The notes below the pieces were generated by a model. It ran no database searches, had not been told where the DNA came from, and saw only the letters and a list, made by a program, of their open reading frames with translations. Of a stretch of 64,000 nt of DNA, positions 35,629 to 47,517 are shown piece after piece. Source of the DNA: Thuidium tamariscinum. Its lineage: Eukaryota; Streptophyta; Bryopsida; Hypnales; Thuidiaceae. Where the stretch lies: positions 1,056,501 through 1,120,500 of the forward strand of contig OX344758.2 of assembly GCA_947034885.2 (NCBI GenBank). Reading direction: 5' to 3'. Numbering within the stretch: the stretch's first letter is position 1; each line of letters begins with the position of its first letter. The translations under genes were made by a program, and so were the position numbers.

Positions 35629-36813
35629 TTGGGGGGGGGGACACTTCTTGTGTATTTGGGGGACCCACGTGCGGCGGTGGGGTATTTTTTGGAGGGCTAT
35701 TTACCTCTTAGAAAGCATTTAAAGGACCCCTATTATTACATAAAACAAAAAAATTATCCATATTATCATATCTATCATTACTTATAATATGTAGGCCAAA
35801 GGAATATATTAGAGGCTATTTTCTTTGTAAGGAAAAAAACTAACAAAAAAAATAATGAGAATACAAGTGACTAACAAATACCTTATAGAAAAAAAGATTC
35901 AAATTATAACAATGCATGAATACAAATACAACACAAATACATGCATGAAAAGCAAGACACTAGGGTTGAAAAAGTATTGAAGAGATTTTAGGGACAAAAA
36001 TGTGCTTAAAAACATAGACATGAAGTTCATTTGTGAACTATGACCACAAATATATGCCTCATATAAAAGAATTACATCAGAAATATGTCGTTTTAATGCC
36101 CTCCATCACATGTGAAAAAACAAAATCGAGCTCTATGACATGGTGCTACCCAAACTCCTGCATCCAACCAGACATTAGATGAAATTTGAGGGCATTAGGA
36201 AACTGCGGGAACGCAGTTTCTGCCCTGTGAACTCGAATCCTACGTGGTCGCGACCTTGCCACGTAATAAAAAAAAATTCAAAATTTTTTTTGGACTTATT
36301 TTCATATTTTAGAACCCAATTTTAATTTTTTTAAATTTTTTTAATAAAAATCGGCCTGACAGTGGACAACAACATTGGAAGCCGTTTCGGGAACAGACCC
36401 GAAACAGCCCTGTAATGCCCTCAGATTTCATCTAATGTTGCAAACATCAATGGAGTTAGATATGACTTAAAGATATGCCGTAGATGAGCTGTAGATATAC
36501 CTCAGTACCTGATGAGCTGTAAATACACTATAGTACCTGTATCTTGAGCTATATCTGACTAGTACTATAAATATTAATTGAACCTACTAAATTTTTTCCT
36601 TAGGATCCCATTCTTTTGCCCCTAATTTATATCTACCTAAATTCTAATGGACCATATTTTCCGGTTCCCTATATTACTTATAAAGGACATGCCACTTTTA
36701 ATGTCCCCTAACTTATATGTGAATTTCTTATAAATTTTATTTAAGATTATTTAAATGAACCCTATATTCCGCCGCACGTAGGTTATTAAAAAACGGGAAG
36801 TGTCCTCCCCGGG
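35629..36813. mobile_element. MULE-like element inserted into a T1 remnant
   Basis: A 9-bp duplication TCTAGTTCT flanks the element (35620-35628 and 36814-36822), which fits Mutator-like transposition. The terminal inverted repeats are imperfect: a G-run then GACACTTCTTGTGTATTTG on the left and the complement of GGACACTTCCCG on the right, both followed within about 30 bp by ACGTGCGGCGG. At 1185 bp it has no transposase frame. An M2 MITE (36172-36436) lies within it. Confidence 0.65.
36172..36436. mobile_element. M2-family MITE nested in the MULE-like element
   Basis: Terminal repeats ACATTAGATGAAATTTGAGG and the complement of ACATTAGATGAAATCTGAGG; 265 bp. The interior shows the family order: GC-richer flank with 'aacgcagtttctgccctg', AT-rich middle, then 'gacagtggacaacaacattgg' and 'gaaacagccctg'. 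Confidence 0.65.
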
Positions 36814-36822
36814 TCTAGTTCT

Positions 36823-36990
36823 CCTATTTAGAGATTTTTTCTATGCTTTTCCTTTCCTACGGTACCTTCTTCTTAAAGATGTATATATAAAATACATATT
36901 TTATTTTATATATATAATTTTAAAGTACTTCCCAAAAAATATACTATAAAAAGTGCTACAAAAATCACATGGTGTTTTTTGCAATGATCC
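36823..36990 (+). mobile_element. Right end of a T1-family remnant
   Basis: The sequence matches the right end of T1 copy A: 'ctcctatttagagatttttt', 'ttttaaagtact' and the terminus, complement of GGGATCATTGCAAAAAACAC. Together with the block just left of 35629 it forms a T1 copy split by the MULE-like insertion. Confidence 0.6.
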
Positions 36991-37121
36991 CAAAGTTGTA
37001 GTCCCTCAGCATAGACTTGTAGAGTTATACGATTATAGTGAGTCAATATTCTAGAACCTAGAATTGCACGAGCCACAAATTTTTGGGGGCTTATATAGGG
37101 AATTTAGATGCTACATTGAAT

Positions 37122-37284
37122 CACTATAAAAAAACCTGTGCTTTAGGTGACAAACTTTAGGTGACATCCAATGTAGCAATTTGTATCTTTAAGTCAACAA
37201 TAATGTCTGTCATAACATCTTATTATATTATGGCAGACATTATTATTGATATAAATATACAAATTGCTATATAGGATGTCACCT
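37122..37284. mobile_element. CACTATAAAAAA-type hairpin MITE, right end decayed
   Basis: It starts CACTATAAAAAAACCTGTG like the intact copy at 38982 and shares 'ttaggtgacatccaatgta'. The core is a hairpin: 'ggtgacatccaatgtagcaa' ... pairs with 'ttgctatataggatgtcacc'. The right terminus is not recognisable. Confidence 0.55.
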
Positions 37285-38981
37285 TAACATATTTTTTTAA
37301 TAGAAAGTATATAGCTTTTGTGAGCGTTGATGTGGTGGACGTGGAACTTTTTTACCAAATCTTGGGAATAATCAACAACCACATGGGGAACAACATTCTC
37401 GTGGAGATGTAGGATTGAAGTTTGTAGAGGTTGTTCATGATGTTTATTATAAGCCCTATTATGAGCACATAGGAAAAATGTTGTAGTCACATTCATCAAC
37501 ATTCAAATGGAGCGTTGAAGCAATTGTGGTAGGAATATAGTATGTTGTACTTTGCAAAACCATAGAAGTTGATAAGTGTGCTGGCATGGATCTTATTGAG
37601 GGATCTTGTTGTTGCATTGTTGATTTGCATTGTTGTATAGAGATTACTTACTACGTTTCTACCTAGGGCTACTAAATTTAACTTATCATGAAACATTGGA
37701 CGTATAACCCTTGATTTTAAGCTTGAATGCCTATCATTCAATTCATTGCCATTTTAGAACTAAATATATGTGGAATTTTTATTTTTTATTTTACAAAGAT
37801 GAAGTTACTTGTCTTCTTCACTTTACAAATTTTTTAGAGTTTTTAGACAAAAATAGATTTTTATGAGAATTCTTTAGGAAAAAGGGAAGAAAAATCATAT
37901 CAAATAGAAATTATTTCAAAAAATCTGAAAATTGCATCATAGGTGTAAATTATGGGGACAAACATGATGTTGTAAACTAAAATCTTATGTCATTCCATAA
38001 TTAAAGTAAAAAAGACATCAAAATAGTATCCAAAGTTGAAATTACAATAAAATATTTAGTAATACAAATTTTTTTGAAAATTCCAATTGGAGATGAAACT
38101 ACAATAGACGACCTTCATTTCCTTGATTGGACTCAAATTCAAAAAATATCATTTTTGTGAAGAAATTTTAGATATAGAGCAAGCATCTACAATTTTCTAA
38201 AATACACTAAAAATAGCATATATTGGGATCTAGTTTTTCTTACTAATTTCTTATTCACATGAAAACAAACACTTAAAAGATTATAGAGTGAATTAACTGC
38301 TCTTCATAATCCTTTATAAAAGTTCAAGAAAAAAGAAACAAATAAAAAATTGTTTTCAATCTCCTTCCACACTATTGTAAGGTCATCCAAAGGCTACAGA
38401 ATAGTGTCACCGGTGTAATAGGATTAAGGGTTGAGGCTTCATTCAAAGAAGGCCTATATTGCTGCATTCCACTTTTATTATGGTTGTGATTGAAAAATGG
38501 GATGTGGCCCTATGTGTAGGTGGCTAGGCATAGTTGTAAGAATTGGCCTTGGCCTAACAAAATGTAGGATGAAAATAACCACCTATGTCCGTCGCCAAAT
38601 CTATACTCCATAGCAATGTGTCATGTTTTTTTCCTAAAACTTGATAGTTGTTCTAGAAATGACAGTTTTGGAGTAGTTATGCTTGCTCAACCATCTTTGA
38701 AAGATTAATTTGGGTGATGGAAGGGTACTCTAAGTTGAAAGGAGCATGGGGGCCTCAAATTTCATCTAAGGTTTTTATTCATTGAAACTATTTTTGAGGG
38801 TCAATTTTTGAAAAAAGATAAAAATGAAAATCATATTTCATATGAATTATCAAAGTAAAATGCTTTGAAATAGATTTGGAAAGTGTTTATAAAACAATAG
38901 CAATTAGAGGATTTAAGGTACTAAGTTAGAGTTTGGATGATTTTTCTTTTTGTTGTCCTACTTTTGACTTAACTAAGAACA
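37285..38981. other. Intergenic DNA, no gene recognised
   Basis: Two - strand frames at 37284-37502 and 37496-37741 (72 and 81 codons) resemble no known family. About 38390-38700 is a little richer in GC but shows no protein similarity. No transposon ends were found. Confidence 0.3.
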
Positions 38982-39092
38982 CACTATAAAAAACTCATGT
39001 TTTAGGTGAAGGATTTTAGGTGACATCCAATGTAACAATTCATGCTTTTATGTCAACGGTGATGTCCACCATAACATGAGTTTCTTATAGTG
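38982..39092. mobile_element. CACTATAAAAAA-type MITE, intact, 111 bp
   Basis: Ends CACTATAAAAAACTCATG and the complement of CACTATAAGAAACTCATG are flanked by the 3-bp duplication ACA (38979-38981 and 39093-39095). Terminal CACTA plus 3-bp duplication places it with CACTA-type MITEs. Confidence 0.75.
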
Positions 39093-39239
39093 ACAATTGA
39101 ACTCCTAATAATTCTAATGTATACAATCTATGTAAATTGTTTTACTTCCTATCATCCCTTATCTATATAATCTACATAAAAAAATTATATTGTCAATATC
39201 TTTTTTCAAATTTTTCTTAAAATTTAGAGTTTTTGTTGT

Positions 39240-39420
39240 TGTACCTCAACAAACTAGTGTATATCACTTCAAATTATTGTACACAAAAATTGAAGGAAAA
39301 TTCTATCTTATAGTATTTGAAATATGAACAATTTGACAAACATACACGTGATTTTGATTCTCACAATATTTGAGTTTTTTTTTAATTGAAAGCATGGAAT
39401 TGTATTAGCCATTGTATAGA
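39240..39420. mobile_element. Diverged fragment of the foldback family
   Basis: Words 'acacaaaaattgaaggaaa', 'gattctcacaatatttgag' and 'gcatggaattgtattagcc' recur in the same order as in the left arm of the foldback near 32530-32670. It shows that the foldback belongs to a dispersed family rather than being a unique local inversion. Confidence 0.55.
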
Positions 39421-40539
39421 GACATCTAGAGCTTTATAATACCATTTTATTATACATGTAGAGCTATAAGAAAGCTAACTGAATCTTATTATTAAAAGTG
39501 TCAAGTAATCCTCAAAACAAGGAAAAATCAAACATTTATAACTTATTGAATACATGTGATGTTGTTTCTCTTAAAAGAATTCTATATCCTATCAAGTACT
39601 CATATTGAAGGAATTTTCAAAGTAGACTTGTATGTCTAGGATTGTTCATAAATAATTTTGAAGATAGATGTTGGGAACTATTCAGATGTTGATTTTTCAT
39701 AATCAAATCTTGAATTGTTTGAAAAAAACAAATCTTTCTATTCTTAAACATATCTTGAATCACATTTGCTAACTTGCTAAATTGAAATTTAATTCATTAT
39801 TTGGTAAAGTAATATTGACCTTGACTATTAGATATGGTGATTGGTTATTAATTATATCAAAGAAATTATACTATTCTTGTGATGTTGATATCATGGTTTA
39901 ACCCTTTGCGGACTATGATTGATTTTGGAGGTTAGCACAATTTCTACATACAATTTATAAAAAGTTCCATTTTGTAACCATTCTATGGATGTTATTCTAA
40001 ATCAAATTGTAAGAATTGGTTCTATAGGGTAAACCTTGAACCAAAAACATAAAATGAAAGTAATCCAATGGTTCACATCCTTCTTATTAATCTTCAAAGA
40101 TTGATATATTGCAAACAACCTCCTACATTGGTGCTAAATATGGTTTGTCACAATTGGTCGTTAATTTCACTAAATGCTACAAAAATTGATTGTAATCCTT
40201 CCAATTAGTTCTTTCACCTACGTAAGTAGTTATCCTGTACATTCATTATATATATTTTTGCAATATTTCACATATAAAGGGCCGGGCAATTCAAGTTTGG
40301 ACAAGTGTAGCTAATGCATTTATGCACGCATTTCTTTGAAATTGGCTTTATTAGGAGCATAGAAAGAGACTCTAATTGCATTGTTCTTTGGGTTTTTTGA
40401 AATGAGATGTTCTATCAATAACAAGGTTGCTAGCAAGTGAGTCTGCGAGCGTGAGCCTATGAGCCTGTGAATGTGACCTGTGACAAAAAAAATGATGAGG
40501 GTTCTATGACCATGGTTTGAAAATATATATCTTGTTATT
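39421..40539. other. AT-rich intergenic DNA, no gene recognised
   Basis: Nothing was recognised except a TTAA followed by CCCTTTGCGG at 39898-39911, which resembles a P-family terminus without a visible partner. Confidence 0.3.
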
Positions 40540-40983
40540 GGTTAATTTTTTTATTCTTTAACATTGTTTTTAAAACCCCAAAATTGGAAAGCAATTGTTC
40601 TTGTTTTCAAACTTAGCATGACCAATATTTTCTTTGTAATATCCAATTGATTATAATACTAAGAAGAGGCATTGAGTTTTAAAATTTTAAATGCCTATAG
40701 AAAGCTATATTTATAGCTGCATTATTAAAATGAAGAAGGATGATATAAAACATTCAATGTAGGTTAATTTGTTTATTCTATAGCAAGTTGTTTTTAAAGC
40801 CCTAAACTTCATTGTAAGAGTTTATGTTTTCAAATTTTGCATGAACAATATTTTCCTTCTAATACCCAGTTGGTTATAATACTAAAAAGGAGCATTGTGT
40901 TTTAAAATTTAAAATACCTATAGAAAGCAATATTTATAGCCACATTATTAATATGAAGAAGGATGACATTAAAGATTCAATGT
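40540..40983 (+). repeat. Two-unit tandem duplication, about 223 bp each
   Basis: Unit 1 (about 40540-40762) and unit 2 (about 40763-40983) run in the same order through 'ggttaattt', 'gttgtttttaaa', 'gttttcaaa', 'gcatgaacaatattttc', 'ggttataatact', 'tttaaaatttaaa', 'cctatagaaagc' and 'gaagaaggatga'. They are moderately diverged. No coding potential. Confidence 0.75.
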
Positions 40984-41615
40984 AGGATATTAAAATGGTA
41001 GAAATTAGAGGGGATTGCTATACCAAAAATAAAATATCATTTGACTTAAAACAAATCAAACATGAACCAAACTTATATAGACGTAGCAATTAAGGAAATA
41101 AAAACCAAAACAAGCAAATTCAAAATACGTAATGGCAATTTAAGAAAATGACATACAAGAATGCCAGAAACTGAGTAGTATATAGTAATGTGGTGATCAC
41201 TATAAAAAATAATGAAAACATAACAATATTGTGATTACTATAAAAAGACTGAAAACATAGTAATGTAGTAATCACTATAAAATAAAACATATAAAAAGTA
41301 CTAAAAGATTAAGATGTTCAATAGGATCTTAGAAAACTAGAGATGCCTTCATTCTACAATATAAGAAGAATTTGAGGTACACTCTCCACTTGAAGAAGGG
41401 GCCCCAACATCCAAGAAATCTAAGACATGAAGATGCATTTAACCATAATGAGAAAGACTATTTGTACTACTATGAACTTCAAATGCTGTAGCCATCATTT
41501 TTGCATAAATAGGCAAGTCAAAAGACTTTTTAGGACTCGAAAAAAAGTCAGGTCTTTCAAAGAAAGGAACATTGGATTGAACTTCACCGCTCACAAATTT
41601 GAAACAAACAACGCA
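40984..41615. other. AT-rich DNA with a short minisatellite
   Basis: At about 41185-41290 three units of roughly 40 bp contain 'gtgatcactataaaaa' variants. The remainder has a 64-codon + frame (41427-41621) without recognisable similarity. Confidence 0.35.
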
Positions 41616-41623
41616 ACTTAGTC

Positions 41624-41743
41624 CAGGGTTGTCACATTGGACAAGTTATCATTCATTTTTTGTCTAATTGGACGTGAAATGAACTGGAGACATGTCCAAT
41701 TGGACAAGAAATGAATAGTAACTCATCCAATGTGACAACCCTG
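41624..41743. mobile_element. hAT-type MITE, 120 bp
   Basis: Ends CAGGGTTGTCACATTGGAC and the complement of CAGGGTTGTCACATTGGAT are flanked by ACTTAGTC (41616-41623) and ACTTAATC (41744-41751), an 8-bp duplication with one mismatch. It is related to the nested copy at 33517-33597. Confidence 0.75.
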
Positions 41744-41802
41744 ACTTAATCAAACATGAATAGACATCATTAACAAAGAAAATTGAGAAGTGCAAGTTTG
41801 AA

Positions 41803-44800
41803 TTACGTATGGAATCTAGATTTCTTCTGGATTGGTTCTACAATGCCGACATTGTCATCAAGGTCAACAGTCTCTAGTGCTACTGATGTTGCAAGAGTTG
41901 CCATTGATACTGGCGCATAAATAAGGGGCTTAAGGACATTTTCAAATAATGCCTCATCTTCTTCAATAGCAACAATATGGCGACCAGAAGTTTGACAAGC
42001 ATAGATGGAGGCACATGAAAAACAAAACTTATTATATAGTGACGTCAATAATGTGACTTAAAAAACGAATGAAATATTAGGAAAACAAATTAAAATAGAA
42101 GTGTTCCAAGAAATCACCTATACTTGCAGTGGCATCCAAAACAATGTCACTAGGGAGTGTGCTCGATTCTATCAACATATTAAAAAGCAAAGAGCTTTTC
42201 TGTTGAGCTCCATATCAAGGGCGGTCATCATTCATAATCAAATCATTCTCGTAAATATAAGTGTAGAGAACATCATTTCTCTCCACATCAACCTCATAAG
42301 ATACAAGGTTAGGAATATGTTGGAATGCAAACTTGGAATTTGGAATAGAAGGAATCTTCTTTACCAATAAAGTAATTTTAAATTGCTTAGTCTACACCAC
42401 AAAATCTATTAGAAACAATAATTCAATCAAATTGTAGTTCAATAATTCAATCAAATTGTAACTCAATAATTCAATCTAACTATAATTCCACCAATTCAAT
42501 CAATTCAATTAAACTATAATTAAATCAAATTTTTTTGCCTCCAAAATAAAAAAGGCCTTAATTCTCACCATTCCTCTCTTGAAGTTGGCGAGATTTGTCA
42601 AATACAATTGATTTACACCCTACCAATTGAGCTTCTTCTCAAATGAATATGCATTTGTATGTTGTAGCAATGTCTTCTTAGCTTGTAAGCTTGGAGGATG
42701 AATGACAATCAGGGCACTGTCATCATGAAGATGCATATCTGCAAAGTCAAATATAGGCTGTAACCAGGAGTTTGGTAAAGCATTCCAGGAAGTAATGTTA
42801 GATTTTAGCTTACTCACTCCAATTATTGGAAGACCCTTTGGCATACCTACCAAGATAAGGTTAAAGTTGGAGTGCTTATCCACCTGCTTGCGATAGGACC
42901 TTCTCCTTTTTGATGCATTTTGTGAAAAAATACAAGAAATTGATTAGTGATAATGAAAGAGAGGTATATACAAAAAATACAAAGGAATAAAATTATTAAT
43001 ACAATTGCCTATACCTTTTCACAAAAAGTCAAAATGCGATTATAGTCTGTTGAAGGGACACCAGTCATGCCACTAAGAACCAAATCCACATTTGTATTCA
43101 AAATGAGCTCAGCCACATCTACAATATTTGTATCCACCAATCTTTATAGAGATGCACAAGTTTTCACTTCAGTAAGTTGAGTATAATGAGATGCCACGGG
43201 TATACTACTAGAAGGTTGCACCTCTAGTACCAATGTGTTGTCTACTGATGAAGCAAGGGCATCTGCATTAGGAGTTGTCTTCTTCTGCTTGTCCTTCTTT
43301 TGAGCCTCTTTTGTTGCAACCTTTGCAACAACTTTCTTCTTCCTTTCCTCTTCTTGTGCAACTGCCTTCTCCGCATCCTTGGCTTGTTTCTCTATTTTTT
43401 TTTCTAGTCTTCTTCAAGCCACTTGTGAATTACTTCTTCCTTGGCACTCTCCTCTAAGTTGGCATATTCATCCATAAAAACCTCTAAAGGTGCAAGAGAC
43501 TGAAGACTTTGTTGACCGTATGCAACCTTAGATGGAGGTGTAAATGATGGATCACATTCCAAATACCATCTACAACCCTGAAGATGTGTAGTGGTATAGG
43601 TCTTGATTTGGTATGGAGAGAATATATACTTGAGAGACCAATGGTTTGTCCATGAGCCCATGAAAGGGGGCAAATTGTGCTTGAAGATGGCTTTTTGGTT
43701 GTACAACTCCAACTTGAAGTACCTAAGTTCAATACAAAAATAATTAGAGAGACAAATAATTAGAGGAATGTAAAATGATAATTGACAAATCCTTCAATGA
43801 TTTCATACCTTAAGACAACATGTTTAGTTATATTGTTGGCTTCAAAGAACTTTGGGAAAGAGTCTCCTTTTTTAAAAGGTCTCTTTCCACCAAGCTCATT
43901 TTCAAAGGCCTAGTTCCAAACCTGCATGCGCCATTCTTCAATGTAGTCTTGTATAGTCAAAGGCTCCAAAGGGCTTGTCATGTCAATTGTCACATTGTCT
44001 CGAGTAGATATTAGGTCTACCTCTAAAACCACAGAGGCTTTAATCTGCACAAAACCATGAGGAAATTTAGTACTTAATATATGCAATCACTTGTTTAAAA
44101 TTAAGGTACAACTTTAACCAAACCACTTACCCCTGCCTACCACACTGTCTTGTGAAGAAAAATTATAAGTTTGTCATCATTCATAGGTATGGTTGGAAAC
44201 TTTCTTGCTTTCCTTGAATGTTTGAGAAGATTTCACCATTTTAACCATTTTACTTTGTAGACAACATCTGCACTTGAAGTTGCTATAAGTTGGAGGTTAT
44301 TGAGAGTCATCTCGGGCTCAACATTCAAACTCCAATGCCTTTCAATCTAGACATGAAGAAAAAAAAATAACCAATATTTGCAAAATAATAGAAGACTATG
44401 AAATGTAAAGAAGATGAATGAACATCCAAACTATTACCTCTTGAAACCACTCAGAACCAAGGGTTGAATTAGCTATGGTGACCATCTTTGCCATCTTGTA
44501 ATATGAATGTGATGTTCTGTCTTTTGACCCTTTCTTCATTGTAGCTACAACTCCACTTTCAATAACCTCCCCCTCTAGAGTGCATTCATTGTATATCCTT
44601 GCAGCTATGCGAGTCGCCTCTGCAATCTCATGCTAAATAAATATCCATTCCAAAAAATCATTAGAAAAGGTCAAAGTCATAGCCAAAATCAAAGATCAAA
44701 ATCAAAGGTTGAAGACATAAAAAAAAGGAAAAATCAGAGGACAAAATAAAAAGGGAAAATCAAAGGACAAAATGAAAAGTAAAATAAAAGGTCATAATCA

Positions 44801-45690
44801 AACATTGACAAAAAAAAATTACCTAAAAGATGAACAAGGTAAAGACCTCTAAAGTCATGTAGTAGGTACCATGTTTTTTTAGAATTTTGTTGGCACTTCC
44901 CATAATTAGACTATGTGAGAAACTATTGGAACTCTTTTAGAAGCATCTCACTATACCTTCTCACTTGATACAAAGTGTGAATCAACTTTGTCTTGAGTGT
45001 GAGTCTTTTGTATTCCTACAATAAAGAAGTGAGTCCAATTCATTGAAAAACACATTTAAAACATTAAAAAATTCAAAAAATGTGCTTACTTATTAATATT
45101 ATGCATTGCTTGCATGAGAGCTCCATTTCGTCCTTTCATCTCCAACAAAATACAATCCACCTGAATATGCCAATCTGGATCGTTGGGGTGTTTTGAATCA
45201 ATGTGGGACATCTACACAATGTGACGGTGGTTACCATCACAAATGAAGAACTTAAGGTTCTTCAAGCGATGAAGGTCAGGTGTACGGTTAAGATTTTCTT
45301 CAAACTTTAGCACCTCCTCCTTCCAAAGAGGACTAAAGCTTGCATGTTCATTTGGTGATAAAAGTTGTGTTTGTCTTTTTGCATTTGTAGTAGTCACATA
45401 AAAAACAAAAGCTCCTTCACAATAGCCATAAATATACTCTTGATCCAACTTTGTTAAATCACATGTTAAGGTAGGCTTGACCATGGGCATTGAAAAAAAG
45501 AAGCACAATAGAATGCCCATTTGGAAAAGGACCATTGGTTTAAACTGCATACTGTTTATCGTAGCAATTGAATCCACCTCGTACTTACAGCAAAGATCAT
45601 CCTCATCAATGTCTTCCTCAGTCACTTCTTCATCACCAATCACCTTTTGATCTTCTTCATTGTTTGTATCACCAATCACTGGTTGGGTTC
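41803..45690 (-). pseudogene. Decayed gene with a ParB-like domain and an amino-methyltransferase-like domain
   Basis: Protein-like pieces lie in one order on the - strand, separated by AT-rich stretches that look like introns. The 5' piece (45212-45679) starts with an acidic segment and ends with FFICDGNHRH near 45224-45250; DGNHR matches the ParB/sulfiredoxin-fold signature. Middle pieces (about 44450-44640 and 43404-43712) have no recognised domain. A Lys/Glu/Ala-rich stretch follows near 43260-43400. The 3' pieces resemble a beta-class amino-methyltransferase: FNLILVGMPKG near 42835-42865, in the place of a DPP(Y/W) catalytic motif, and ACQTSGRHIVAIEEDEALF near 41950-41995, like the AdoMet-binding motif with its acidic residue. 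The catalytic motif is not canonical and several interruptions are present, so the copy looks broken. Seen: pieces and motifs. Known: ParB-MTase fusions in phages and bacteria. Inferred: homology. It could be a host gene family, or cargo of a mobile or viral element. Confidence 0.5.
42400..42530. repeat. Minisatellite of about 27-bp units
   Basis: Units of 'aataattcaatcaaattgtag' type recur four to five times within an AT-rich stretch that looks like an intron of the decayed methyltransferase-like gene. Confidence 0.55.
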
Positions 45691-46532
45691 ATTGTTCTGA
45701 TTGGGTTGTGGTATCTTTAGACAATGCTCCTTGTGAAAAAGCAAATGTAATTGGCTCCTAAATGACATTGCATCAACTTAGTTCAAGCCTAAATTATAAA
45801 AGCCAATAAAACAATCACTTCATCATTATGAGCTTACACTAATCATATTTGATATATGAATAGTAATAGGATGTAGAAAGCATATTGACCATTAATTAGC
45901 CATAATATAGCCATAAATTGTATTCTTAGGAACAATACATAGAGATTTTGAACTCAAAATTCAAGCTCAAATATTATGCCACGGAGTAATGAACTCATGA
46001 TTGCTAGAATCTTCATTTAATTCATACCACTCCACCTTTATAGTCCTAAGTAGAAAATCTCAAAATCTGCCAACTCTATCCAAGATTGAATCCATGCTTA
46101 CAAGCTCCCCCATCTGAGGACTCTCTGTAATTCTTAGTGAATCGCAAAATTGGGAATGAATCACTTTCAATTCCTAAAAGAAACAACAAAGAGGTAAGTC
46201 ATTACAATCTTAAAAATTACAAAACATGACAAAGATGAAATGTCTAAAAAGCTTCTCACCGGAGTATTGTCTTCAAGGTTATGACCCTCAGAATCCATAG
46301 GTGTCACTGGCTCAATCTGCAAGGACAAGTATTTAGGAACTTATTGATTAAAGACATTCAAATGACAAAGAATTCATTATCCTAATGAATAATCTGATCC
46401 AATCAATATTAAATGAATCTTAGATTTTGGGTGCTAATAAATTTTTTTTTAATAAATAATATATAAAGAACAATAAAAGGTTATCTAAGGACACATGCAC
46501 AACATTCAAAACCAATTCAAAAAATCACTGCG
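45691..46532. other. AT-rich region upstream of the decayed methyltransferase-like gene
   Basis: It may hold further 5' exons on the - strand: intron-like junctions with 'cac|c' and 'tgcag'-type complements appear near 46190-46320. No domain was recognised. Confidence 0.3.
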
Positions 46533-47253
46533 GGGTGATTGCAAGAAACACTTGTCCTATTTTTTGTCCCCTTGACCTCCAACAGGTATTTTTTTGCTCA
46601 TAACTTTTGCATCGTTTGCCCTATCAACTTGAAATTTGGAATGAAGGTGTACACAAAAGTTTTATATGTTGTGTAATTTTTTCAATTTTCTTAAAATTAT
46701 TTTACTATTTTTAAACCGCCCCCGATTGGCTGTTTACCTTGGCCATTTTGGGGGTTTTTAGTCCTATTTTTGACCCAAAAATGCAAATTTTGAGCTGAAA
46801 ATTGTCATGTTTATATATATAGTATAGTTACACAATCCCTAAAAAGAATTTTTGAAAATATTAAACTGTCCAACTTCCACATGTTGTTAAAGTGGCTGAC
46901 TTTGCGCAAGTGTAGAGAATAGAATTTATTTTTTCCAAAGATGAAATTTGTTGGAAAAGAAAGACCTTTTATTGAAGAAATTTTTCATTTTCATTTTTTG
47001 AATTTTTTTACTATTTTTACCAAATTAGTGAAAAAAGAGCTATTTTCATTGTATTTTCCATTGTCTATAACATTTAGAGAAAAAATTTCTTAGGTCTGAA
47101 TTTCAAGAGACATAATATTCTCATTGCTCTTCAAATTATCCATATTTTTTTCAATTTAAAAAAAATTTATTTCAAAGGGTCATAGGACTCACAAGACTCA
47201 TTGATTTTGAGCCATTTTGAGCCAAAACCGGTAAGTGTTTCTTGCAACGACCC
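46533..47253 (+). mobile_element. T1-family non-autonomous DNA transposon, copy C
   Basis: It begins GGGTGATTGCAAGAAACAC and ends with the complement of GGGTCGTTGCAAGAAACAC, flanked by the 4-bp duplication TGCG (46529-46532 and 47254-47257). At 721 bp it matches copies A and B at the ends and in length, but its interior belongs to a different subfamily, shared with the fragment at 1-565. A 98-codon - frame overlapping its right end is not a gene. Confidence 0.8.
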
Positions 47254-47517
47254 TGCGATATGAAGGATCTTTCAACATGTATTAAAATATCATAACAATC
47301 AATATCCAAAAGCATCGTCCACTTGGAAGGTACAGTACTATGAATTCCTATGAAAATACAAAAGCGAGTGCTTGGTCTAGTAGATTCATAATGTAATTTG
47401 CATTCAATCACAACTGATGAGCCAGAGTATTGAATCAAGCAAGAACAAAAGATCAACAAAATCTTCATTTTAACTCATTCAACATGCATAATTTCCCTAG
47501 AAATATTTTATAATTGT
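47254..47517. other. Short spacer between T1 copy C and an M2 MITE
   Basis: No features recognised. Confidence 0.3.

Noticed and set aside
37284-37741. Two adjacent - strand frames of 72 and 81 codons
   Set aside because: No motif or splice structure; the first overlaps the end of a hairpin MITE. Could be a decayed gene but nothing supports it.
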